Assembly (NCBI GenBank): GCA_025965755.1
Contig: JAOPWI010000398.1
Coordinates: forward strand, 1-5,846
Direction of reading: 5' to 3'
DNA from: Frankiales bacterium
GTDB lineage: Bacteria > Actinomycetota > Actinomycetes > Mycobacteriales > SCTD01
DNA length: 5,846 nucleotides
The notes beneath the pieces are model-generated. The model saw only the letters and a list, made by a program, of their open reading frames with translations. It was not told the origin of the DNA and did no database searches. Below are positions 1 to 5,321 of the stretch, one piece after another; the first letter of the stretch is position 1, and each line of letters starts with the position of its first letter. The translations under genes and the position numbers were made by a program.

Positions 1-722
1 GGCAGGGACTCCCCGTACGCCGCCAGGTGGAAGAACGAGTCGCCGGTGAGGACGCCCTCGCCGTGCGCGACGAGCCAGTCGTAGAGCTCGCGCTGCTGGG
101 CCTGCGTCGGGTGCAGCTCGTCCCAGACGTCGGCGCCACGACCGGACGGACGCAGCCGAGTGAGCCGCAGCTGGGCTCCGTAGGCGTCGGCGATCTGCTT
201 GAACAGGTCGAGCTGCCCGATGTTGTGCCGGGTGCAGACGACCGACAGCTTCGCGCTGACCCCGGCGTCCGACAGGTGCTGCAGCGCGCGCACGGCCGTG
301 GCGTACGACCCCTCGCCGCGCACCGCGTCGTTGACCTCGGGGGTCGCGCCGTCGATGGAGATCTGGATGTCGACGTAGGAGTTGGCCGCGATGCGCCGCG
401 CCGCCTCGGCATCGATCTTGATGCCGTTGGTGGAGAACTTCACGCCGACGTCGTGGGCCGTCGCGTAGTCCAGCAGCTCCCAGAAGTCCGACCGCACGGT
501 CGGCTCGCCGCCGCCGATGTTGACGTAGAAGACCTGCATGCGCTGCAGCTCGTCGATGACGGCCTTGGCCTCGTCGGTGCTCAGCTCGCGCGGATCGCGC
601 CGGCCCGAGCTCGACAGGCAGTGCGAGCAGGCCAGGTTGCAGGCGTAGGTGAGCTCCCAGGTCAGGCAGATGGGCGCGTCGAGGCCGAGTGCGAAGTGCT
701 CGACAAGGGGGACGGCGGTCAC
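1..722 (-). CDS. mftC: Mycofactocin maturase MftC, radical SAM/SPASM protein (3' end missing)
   Basis: MftC is the radical SAM enzyme that acts on the C-terminal Val-Tyr of the MftA precursor (decarboxylation, then cyclisation), with MftB presenting the peptide. I translated about 240 residues before the left edge cuts the gene. The CX3CX2C cluster that binds the SAM [4Fe-4S] centre is Cys28, Cys32 and Cys35 (motif CNLACSHC), and the SAM-binding GGGEP motif is at about 70-74. Further family-typical stretches are FSTNG, ISIDGATPEVND, RLRPSGRGADVW and LTGDSFFHL. The C-terminal SPASM domain with its extra cysteine clusters lies off the window. I chose the GTG at 722-720: it overlaps the mftB stop as GTGA and has AGGAG six nt upstream (733-729), inside mftB. 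The overlap implies translational coupling. Family assignment is very secure. Confidence 0.96.
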   Translation of the reverse strand, partial: MTAVPLVEHFALGLDAPICLTWELTYACNLACSHCLSSSGRRDPRELSTDEAKAVIDELQRMQVFYVNIGGGEPTVRSDFWELLDYATAHDVGVKFSTNGIKIDAEAARRIAANSYVDIQISIDGATPEVNDAVRGEGSYATAVRALQHLSDAGVSAKLSVVCTRHNIGQLDLFKQIADAYGAQLRLTRLRPSGRGADVWDELHPTQAQQRELYDWLVAHGEGVLTGDSFFHLAAYGESL

Positions 723-1030
723 GCGGCGCTCCTGGGCTCGATCATCGAGGTGCGGACGAGGGTGGTCAGGGCCCGGGCGTAGGTCGCGGTCTCCGCCGCA
801 CCCACGCCGGCCACGGCGAGCGCGGCCCGGGCGGACGGCTGGTCGCCGAGGGCCTGGACCGCGGCCAGCAGCCGGCGGTCCTTGAGAAAGGACAGCCGGC
901 GGGTTCCGAAGTGGTAGAGCAGCGCGCCGAACGCCTCCGGCCGGACGGCGACCTGGGACGCGAGACCGTACGCGGCGTCCAGATCCACGCCGAGGTCCGC
1001 GTCCTGCTCCGTCATGGTCTGCTCAGGCAT
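719..1030 (-). CDS. mftB: Mycofactocin peptide chaperone MftB
   Basis: MftB is a small RiPP-recognition (PqqD-like) protein that binds the MftA precursor and delivers it to MftC in the cytoplasm. The product is 103 residues, the usual family size. The conserved core is at about 26-56: SQVAVRPEAFGALLYHFGTR followed by RLSFLKDRRLL, which closely resembles mycobacterial MftB as I remember it. The ATG at 1030-1028 is preceded by GGAGG with a 5-nt spacer (1040-1036), better than the internal Met6. The same frame stays open far upstream, but that part is antisense to mftR and not coding. The stop overlaps the mftC GTG. Oddly, no mftA precedes it: the next gene upstream is the divergent mftR, only 90 nt away. 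Confidence 0.95.
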   Translation of the reverse strand: MPEQTMTEQDADLGVDLDAAYGLASQVAVRPEAFGALLYHFGTRRLSFLKDRRLLAAVQALGDQPSARAALAVAGVGAAETATYARALTTLVRTSMIEPRSAA

Positions 1031-1059
1031 GGCAACCTCCCCCTCCGGTGACCGGCGCC

Positions 1060-1088
1060 ACAGTAACGGCACCGAGTGCCGTTGGGAA
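1060..1088 (-). promoter_or_regulatory. Putative promoter of mftBC
   Basis: On the minus strand, TTCCCA (1088-1083) resembles a -35 box (4 of 6 matches to TTGACA). TACTGT (1065-1060) fits the TAnnnT form of a -10 box, and the two are exactly 17 nt apart. Transcription would begin near 1053, giving a short leader that contains the mftB ribosome binding site. The palindrome at 1065-1083 fills the spacer, as expected for repression by a TetR protein. This is pattern matching only; no transcript start is known here. Confidence 0.45.
1065..1083. promoter_or_regulatory. Candidate MftR operator (8-3-8 palindrome)
   Basis: AACGGCAC and GTGCCGTT form a perfect 8-bp inverted repeat around CGA, in the 90-nt divergent region between mftB and mftR. 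MftR of Mycolicibacterium smegmatis is reported to bind a palindromic operator upstream of mftA and to be released by long-chain acyl-CoA. I infer that this site has the same role and also lets MftR control its own gene. It lies between the proposed -35 and -10 boxes of mftBC and 38 nt before the mftR start. Confidence 0.65.
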
Positions 1089-1120
1089 GCGGGGGTCCGG
1101 CCCAGCGTGACAGGAGGCCG

Positions 1121-1705
1121 ATGACCGAGCCCCGACCGGGTCGGCCGGCGGTCACGTCGCGGGCCCAGCTCGAGCAGGTCGCGCTCGCGCTGTTCGCCAG
1201 CCGCGGGTTCGAGGCGACGACCGTGGAGGACGTCGCGGCCGCCGCCGGCATCGGTCGCCGCACCTTCTTCCGCTACTACGCCAGCAAGAACGACGTCGTG
1301 TGGGGCAACTTCGAGAGCGGCCTGCAGGACATGCGCCAGCTGCTGGCCGCCTCGCCGGACGACGTGCCGCTCATGGAGTCGCTGCGCACCGCCGTGCTGG
1401 CCTTCAACCGGCTCGACGCCGGAGCCGAGCCGTGGCACCGCCAGCGGATGGCGCTGATCCTGCACGTGCCGGCGCTGCAGGCCCACTCCACGCTGCGCTA
1501 CGCCGCCTGGCGCGACGTGGTCGCCGAGCACGCCGCCCGGCGGCTGGGACTGCCGCCGCGGGCCCTGCGCCCGCGCCTGGTCGGCTACGCGCTGCTCGGA
1601 GCGGCGGTCGCGGCGTACGAGCAGTGGCTGGAGGAGCCGGGCCACGATCTCGAGGCGCTGCTGGACGAGGCGGTGCGCACCGTCGCGCGCGGGCTCGACG
1701 CCTGA
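1121..1705 (+). CDS. mftR: Mycofactocin system regulator MftR, TetR family
   Basis: This is a TetR/AcrR-type DNA-binding repressor of 194 residues. The N-terminal helix-turn-helix domain spans about 13-60. It runs through ALALFASRGFEATTVEDVAA and the recognition-helix region AAAGIGRRTFFRYYASKNDVVW, which carries the GRRTFFRY signature typical of MftR. The C-terminal helical domain (about 65-190) should bind the effector, reported to be long-chain acyl-CoA for the mycobacterial protein. The ATG at 1121 has AGGAGG three nt upstream (1112-1117). An in-frame GTG at 1076 is less likely because it lies inside the palindromic operator. The gene is divergent from mftBC, the standard arrangement for this locus, so it probably represses both itself and the mft operon. 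It ends ahead of the hairpin at 1750-1777. Confidence 0.93.
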   Translation: MTEPRPGRPAVTSRAQLEQVALALFASRGFEATTVEDVAAAAGIGRRTFFRYYASKNDVVWGNFESGLQDMRQLLAASPDDVPLMESLRTAVLAFNRLDAGAEPWHRQRMALILHVPALQAHSTLRYAAWRDVVAEHAARRLGLPPRALRPRLVGYALLGAAVAAYEQWLEEPGHDLEALLDEAVRTVARGLDA

Positions 1706-1749
1706 CCCCGGGGACGGGACGCGCAGCGGGGTGTCGCGGGCTCCCGCCG

Positions 1750-1777
1750 CCGCGGTGCCGGACACCCGGCACCGCGG
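1750..1777. terminator. Hairpin between convergent mftR and ferredoxin genes
   Basis: The arms CCGCGGTGCCGG (1750-1761) and CCGGCACCGCGG (1766-1777) pair perfectly over 12 bp around the 4-nt loop ACAC. The hairpin sits 44 nt after the mftR stop and 9 nt beyond the ferredoxin stop of the convergent unit, so it can serve both. There is no T-tract on either side, which is common for actinobacterial terminator hairpins. The role is inferred from position and stem strength. Confidence 0.72.
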
Positions 1778-1786
1778 GAACCGGCG

Positions 1787-1993
1787 TCAGACGTCGACGA
1801 CCTTCAGCGCGCGGGTCGGACAGGCCCGCGCCGCCTTGCGCGCCGCGTCGACCTGGTCGGCCGGCACCGGGTCGGCGAGCACCACGAGGTCACCGTCGTC
1901 GGTGATCTCGAACAGGTCGGGGGCGACCATCTCGCAGGTGCCGGTGCTGGCGCACAGGCCGAGGTCGACCTGGACGTGGGCCGCAGCGGTCAC
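1787..1993 (-). CDS. Small P450-partner ferredoxin ([3Fe-4S] type or ligand-variant)
   Basis: This is a 68-residue ferredoxin that should pass electrons to the adjacent P450. The cluster motif is Cys14-x5-Cys20 (CASTGTC) and Cys58-Pro59 near the C-terminus. The position that is the second cysteine in a four-cysteine ferredoxin is Thr17. Three cysteines fit a [3Fe-4S] cluster; some actinobacterial P450 ferredoxins with a non-Cys residue there can hold [4Fe-4S]. The acidic stretch APDLFEITDDGD is typical of this family. Start: the GTG at 1993-1991 overlaps the P450 stop as GTGA, so the two are probably translationally coupled and made in step; the upstream SD is weak (GGGG). No ferredoxin reductase is present in the window, so one must be supplied from elsewhere. 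Confidence 0.93.
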   Translation of the reverse strand: MTAAAHVQVDLGLCASTGTCEMVAPDLFEITDDGDLVVLADPVPADQVDAARKAARACPTRALKVVDV

Positions 1994-3273
1994 CGCTGCC
2001 CCGTCACGCGCACGGGCAGCCGCTTGATGCCGTTGATGAACGACGAGCGGAGCCGGTCGGGCTCGCCGACGACCTCGAGGTCGGGCATGTCCTCGAACAG
2101 CACCCGGAACGCCACCGCGATCTCGCGACGGGCGAGGTGGCTGCCGAGGCAGAAGTGCGGGCCGGGCGCGCCGAAGCCGAAGTGCTGGTTGTCCTCCCGG
2201 GTGACGTCGAAGACGCTCGGGTCGGTCGCGAACGCCCGCTCGTCCCGGTTGGCCGAGTTGTAGAACATGAGGAACTTGTCGCCGGCCTTGAACTGCTGGC
2301 CACCGAGCTCGACGTCCCGGGTGGCGGTGCGCCGCATCCAGGTCACCGGCGACGCCCAGCGCACGATCTCCTCGACGGCCGTCTTGGTGACGCCCTCGAC
2401 GTCGGCCAGCCACGCGGCCTTCTGGTCCGGAAAGCGGTGCAGCGCGTAGACGCCGTGGGTGATGGCGGTGCGGGTCGTCTCGTTGCCGGCCACGCACAGC
2501 AGGATGAAGAACGATCCGATCTCCTGGTCGCTGAGGCTCTCGCCGTCGACCTCGGTGCGCACCAGCGCGGACGTCAGGTCCTCCGTCGCCGTGACGCGGC
2601 GCTCCGCGGCGAGCCGCTGCATGATCCCGGCCAGCGCGCCGCCGGCCTCGAGCAGCATCGTCAGCGCCTTCTCGGCGTCGTCGCCGATGACCTCCGGGTC
2701 GCCGCCGGCGAGGATGATGTTGGTCGCGTGCAGGACCGTCGGGCGGTCCTGCTGCGGAATGCCCATCATGTTGCAGACGATCTCCAGCGGCAGCGGCGCC
2801 GCGATGTCCTCGACCAGGTCGAAGGTGCCGTCGCCGGCCTCCGCCTTGGCCCGTGCCTTGGCCACGATGTCGCGGGCCAGCACCTCCACGCTGTCGACCA
2901 GCGTCTCGAGCTGCTTGGGCGTGAACGCCTTGCTGACGATGCGGCGGATCTTGGCGTGCCGCGGGTCGTCCATGCTGATCATGGAGCCGAAGAACTCCAT
3001 GAGGTCCGGCGGCAGGTCCGCGATGGAGGTGGCTCCCTGGCCGGAGCAGAACAGCTCCGGCTGGCTGCTCACGGCGTCGATGTCGGCGTGCCGCACGAGG
3101 GCGTAGTAGCCGGGGCCCTGCGCCATGAAGGGGACCTCCGGCTCCTCGAAGAAGCCGTAGGGCTTGTCGCGGCGCAGCGCCGCGAAGGCAGCCTCGCGCT
3201 GCTCGGGCGGCAGCGCCCAGAACTCGATGTCGGAGAGGTCGATGGACTCGACCTCCGGCGGCGTCAGCGACAC
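1990..3273 (-). CDS. Cytochrome P450, CYP124-like (CYP124/125/142 group)
   Basis: This is a haem monooxygenase of 427 residues, normal length for a soluble bacterial P450. Visible motifs are DDPRH at 102-106 (helix C), the I-helix oxygen-activation motif AGNETTR at 262-268, ExxR as Glu302-Arg305, and the haem loop FGFGAPGPHFCLG with Cys375 as axial ligand. From memory, several stretches closely match Mycobacterium tuberculosis CYP124, which omega-hydroxylates methyl-branched lipids: EFFGSMISMDDPRH, LPLEIVCNMMGIP, AITHGVYAL and VEEIVRWASPV. The Cys loop also appears one residue longer than in P450cam, as in CYP124. A methyl-branched fatty, isoprenoid or sterol-chain substrate is therefore likely but inferred. 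The GTG start at 3273 has AGAGG eight nt upstream. The stop overlaps the ferredoxin start. Confidence 0.95.
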   Translation of the reverse strand: MSLTPPEVESIDLSDIEFWALPPEQREAAFAALRRDKPYGFFEEPEVPFMAQGPGYYALVRHADIDAVSSQPELFCSGQGATSIADLPPDLMEFFGSMISMDDPRHAKIRRIVSKAFTPKQLETLVDSVEVLARDIVAKARAKAEAGDGTFDLVEDIAAPLPLEIVCNMMGIPQQDRPTVLHATNIILAGGDPEVIGDDAEKALTMLLEAGGALAGIMQRLAAERRVTATEDLTSALVRTEVDGESLSDQEIGSFFILLCVAGNETTRTAITHGVYALHRFPDQKAAWLADVEGVTKTAVEEIVRWASPVTWMRRTATRDVELGGQQFKAGDKFLMFYNSANRDERAFATDPSVFDVTREDNQHFGFGAPGPHFCLGSHLARREIAVAFRVLFEDMPDLEVVGEPDRLRSSFINGIKRLPVRVTGQR

Positions 3274-3527
3274 GGTGCGTTCCTCTCGATGGTGCGGTCA
3301 GCCCTGCAGGTGTGCGGGTCACGGGGCGGGTTCCGGTTCGGTGACGCCCCGAGAGGCGGCCGGCACGAGCGGGTCGGCCTGCACCAGGGCCGCACGATGC
3401 CCATCGCCCCCCGGGCGACGTGGACGACGCCCGCGGTCGGGTGGGTGACGACCGGCCCGGTCGCCGTCAGCGCGTCGACGCAGCCGGTGCCGAGCCCCAC
3501 GAGGGACCGCGCCAGGAACGTCGACAC
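3264..3527 (-). CDS. Doubtful small ORF with apparent frame switch at a G6 run
   Basis: I do not recognise this ORF. It lies in the 354-nt stretch between the TetR and P450 genes, which otherwise shows no gene. For it: the GTG start (3527-3525) has a strong GGAGG six nt upstream (3538-3534), and the first 40 or so codons look like protein with nearly all G/C third positions. After the run of six G (complement of 3407-3412) this frame becomes rich in Arg, Pro and Cys, like noncoding DNA, and overlaps the P450 start by 10 nt. A different frame entered at that run gives a more protein-like tail (RAALVQADPLVPAASRG, then TEPEPAP) ending at TGA 3321-3319. One missing G, a real frameshift, or -1 slippage would join the two parts into a protein of about 70 residues. 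It may also be only leader DNA. Confidence 0.3.
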   Translation of the reverse strand: MSTFLARSLVGLGTGCVDALTATGPVVTHPTAGVVHVARGAMGIVRPWCRPTRSCRPPLGASPNRNPPRDPHTCRADRTIERNAPCR

Positions 3528-3627
3528 TGGGCTCCTCCCCGGCGGCGCGCGGCGGACCGCGGCCCGGGCCGGGCTGTGGTTCCGATCACACCAACGAGCC
3601 AGACGTTAGCCGGGTACGGGACACTTG

Positions 3628-4323
3628 TCACCGACCTACGTGCAGACCTGCCGGGAAGTTGCCGCCCTCCTCGGCGGGCTCCCGCGGGCCGAAGCCGGCC
3701 ACCAGCTGCTCGCGCGACTGCGGCCACAGCCGGCGGATCTGGCGGTCGCTCGCGACCGCGCGCAGCAGCCACAGCCCGCGGATGGTGGCGGTGGCGGTGG
3801 CCATGAGCCCGCGAAAGTCGGGACGCTCCACCAGGGCCGGCGCCACCGTCGCCGCGGTGCGGGCCAGCGTGCGGGCGACCGCGTGGTCGAACTCGACCAG
3901 GTGGGCCCGGAGCTCCGGGTCGGTGCGGGACGCCACGAACAGCTCGAGCAGCGCGGTCGACGCGGGCCCCGCGTAGACCTCCCACAGGCGGTTGAGCAGC
4001 AGCTCGTACTGCTCCTGCTCGCCGGCCACATCGCGCAGCGGCTGGGCGACCATCTCGGCCACGAGCCGGTCGGTGAGGTGCCCGAGCGCCTGCACCACGA
4101 GGTCGGCCTTGGTGGCGAAGTAGTGCGCCTGCGCCCCCCGGCTGACCCCGGCGCGCAGGACCACCTGGCCGGTGGTGAGGCGCGCATAGCCGACTTCGAC
4201 GAGCACCTCGAGGGTTGCCTCGAGCAGGGCGCCGCGGGTGGAGGCGCGGCGCTCGGCCTGCGTGCGGCGGCGGGGAGCCGGCTCGGGAGCGGGCCCCGGC
4301 GGTCGGGCAGGGGTCGTCGTCAC
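3628..4323 (-). CDS. TetR/AcrR-family transcriptional regulator
   Basis: This TetR-type regulator is 231 residues from the GTG at 4323, chosen because a purine-rich GGAAGG lies seven nt upstream. An upstream in-frame GTG at 4338 would add five residues. After a Pro-rich tail (about 5-17), the DNA-binding domain spans about 21-80, with helix-turn-helix TTGQVVLRAGVSRGAQAHYF followed by TKADLVVQAL. The remainder is a helical ligand domain (about 85-210) ending in a short flexible tail. It lies between the dehydrogenase and P450 genes on the same strand, so it probably regulates this module. The inverted repeat at 4399-4418 upstream of its start is the natural candidate for its operator. The effector is unknown; a substrate lipid, isoprenoid or acyl-CoA would fit. 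It is clearly different in sequence from MftR. Confidence 0.9.
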   Translation of the reverse strand: MTTTPARPPGPAPEPAPRRRTQAERRASTRGALLEATLEVLVEVGYARLTTGQVVLRAGVSRGAQAHYFATKADLVVQALGHLTDRLVAEMVAQPLRDVAGEQEQYELLLNRLWEVYAGPASTALLELFVASRTDPELRAHLVEFDHAVARTLARTAATVAPALVERPDFRGLMATATATIRGLWLLRAVASDRQIRRLWPQSREQLVAGFGPREPAEEGGNFPAGLHVGR

Positions 4324-4398
4324 GGGGTCGCCTTCCACGTCTGGGCCCTACGGTCCGCGACCGCCGCGGGGTGCGCGCCGGGAGCGAGACGGCCAACT

Positions 4399-4418
4399 TA
4401 CCTGCACAATCGCAGGTA
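4399..4418. promoter_or_regulatory. Candidate operator of the second TetR regulator
   Basis: TACCTGC and GCAGGTA form a perfect 7-bp inverted repeat around ACAATC, in the 121-nt gap between the dehydrogenase stop and the TetR start. Half-site spacing and total length (20 bp) suit a TetR dimer. A weak -10-like TAAGTT (4400-4395, minus strand) overlaps its left arm. Autoregulation of the downstream TetR gene is inferred from position. A single similar half-site, GCAGGTG, occurs at 3306-3312 shortly before the P450 start. Confidence 0.55.
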
Positions 4419-4444
4419 TGCGGCCCTGTCCCGGGCGGCGGGCG

Positions 4445-5206
4445 TCAGTGGAAGGTCAGGCCACCATCGACCACGAGGGTCGCGCCGGTGATGTAGGAGG
4501 AGGCGCCGCTCAGCAGGAACGCCACGGCGCTGGCGATCTCCTCCTGCTCGCCCAGCCGGCCCAGCGCGGTCGTCGCGGCGACGACGTCCTGGAACTCCTT
4601 GGGGTACTCGTCGGCCATCTCGCTCGGGATCAGGCCCGGTGCGATCGCGTTGACGCGGATGCCCTTGCGACTGCCCCACTGCATCGCCAGGTCGCGGGTC
4701 ATGCCGAGCAGGCCGGCCTTGCTCGCGGCGTAGCCCGCCTGCGGGACCGGGAACGGGTGCAGGCCGAGCACGCTGCTGATGTTGACGATGGCGGAGTCCC
4801 GCGGCGCCACCCGGCCGAAGGCCTGCGCGCACCAGTAGGCGCCCGACAGGTTGATGTCCAGAACGCGGCGCCACTCCTCCGGCGCCTCCCGGGTGGCCGG
4901 CGCGGCAGTGCCGATGCCGGCGTTGTTGACCAGCCCGTGCACCGCGCCGAACTCCGCGACCGCCGCCTCGACGAGCGCGGCGCACTGCTCCTGCACGCTG
5001 ACGTCGGTCGCGACCGTCAGCGCCCGGCGCCCGGTGTCGCGGACCTCCTGCGCCACGCCCTCGAGCCGGTCCAGCCGCCGGGCGGCGAGCACCACGTCGG
5101 CACCCAGCGCGGCGACCTGGCGCGCCGTCGCGGCACCGAGCCCCGAGGACGCACCGGTCACGACGATGACCCTGCCGGTCAGGGAAAAGGCGTCGGTCAA
5201 GCTCAT
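4445..5206 (-). CDS. Classical SDR-family oxidoreductase (FabG-like)
   Basis: This is a short-chain dehydrogenase/reductase of 253 residues, standard length for classical SDRs. The Rossmann nucleotide motif is TGASSGLG (17-24), followed by Asp69-Val70, NNAG (94-97), Asn119, catalytic Ser145, and Tyr159-x3-Lys163 (YAASK), with a C-terminal ITGATLVVDGG. The AARR after the second strand (41-44) suggests NADP(H) preference. It lacks the insertion near the nucleotide site that marks mycofactocin-coupled SDRs, so it probably uses free NAD(P). It may oxidise an alcohol or reduce a ketone from the P450 pathway; the substrate cannot be read from sequence. The ATG at 5206 has GGAGG five nt upstream (5216-5212). 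It is first of the minus-strand block SDR, TetR, P450, ferredoxin, but the following 121-nt gap with its own operator suggests separate promoters. Confidence 0.93.
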   Translation of the reverse strand: MSLTDAFSLTGRVIVVTGASSGLGAATARQVAALGADVVLAARRLDRLEGVAQEVRDTGRRALTVATDVSVQEQCAALVEAAVAEFGAVHGLVNNAGIGTAAPATREAPEEWRRVLDINLSGAYWCAQAFGRVAPRDSAIVNISSVLGLHPFPVPQAGYAASKAGLLGMTRDLAMQWGSRKGIRVNAIAPGLIPSEMADEYPKEFQDVVAATTALGRLGEQEEIASAVAFLLSGASSYITGATLVVDGGLTFH

Positions 5207-5246
5207 GCGGACCTCCAGAGAATGCGGGCGGGAAACGTACCGCCGA

Positions 5247-5266
5247 GGTGACGGGCAGCCGTCACC
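5247..5266. promoter_or_regulatory. 20-bp palindrome upstream of the SDR gene
   Basis: GGTGACGG (5247-5254) and CCGTCACC (5259-5266) are perfect 8-bp inverted repeats around GCAG, 41 nt before the SDR start and inside the divergent SDR-phosphodiesterase region. A -10-like TACGTT lies just downstream on the minus strand (5239-5234), so a bound protein would block SDR transcription. The half-sites differ from both other candidate operators in this window. The binding protein is unknown, and a leader hairpin is the alternative. Confidence 0.45.
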
Positions 5267-5274
5267 CCCCGGAC

Positions 5275-5321
5275 ACCCGCGCGTCGGCCGCTCCCCACCC
5301 GCGGGGGGCACGGTCGTCGTG
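5275..5321 (+). repeat. Left arm of 47-bp perfect inverted repeat
   Basis: This stretch, immediately before and including the first base of the phosphodiesterase start codon, is the exact reverse complement of the last 47 bases of the window (5800-5846). The match breaks after 5321 (T at 5322 against C), and on the other side it is limited by the window end. Confidence 0.95.

Noticed and set aside
27..782. 251-codon plus-strand open frame over mftC
   Set aside because: It is antisense to mftC, whose radical SAM motifs read cleanly on the minus strand. The product is low-complexity in Val, Asp and Arg.
1031..1765. Upstream extension of the mftB frame (up to 348 residues)
   Set aside because: The extension is antisense to mftR and Arg/Pro-rich. 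mftB has a proper ATG with GGAGG at 1030, and the family is about 100 residues.
3548..3571. GC-only palindromic stretch around CGGCCCGGGCCG
   Set aside because: It has very low complexity (only G and C), no spacing to a gene that suggests function, and such palindromes are frequent at this base composition.
2137..3609. 490-codon open frame on the plus strand opposite the P450
   Set aside because: It is antisense to a clear P450 with all haem and I-helix motifs. Long antisense frames arise routinely at this GC content, and its translation shows no recognisable domain.
4445..5206. Mycofactocin-coupled SDR
   Set aside because: The characteristic insertion after the Rossmann glycine motif is absent; the region reads as an ordinary classical SDR.
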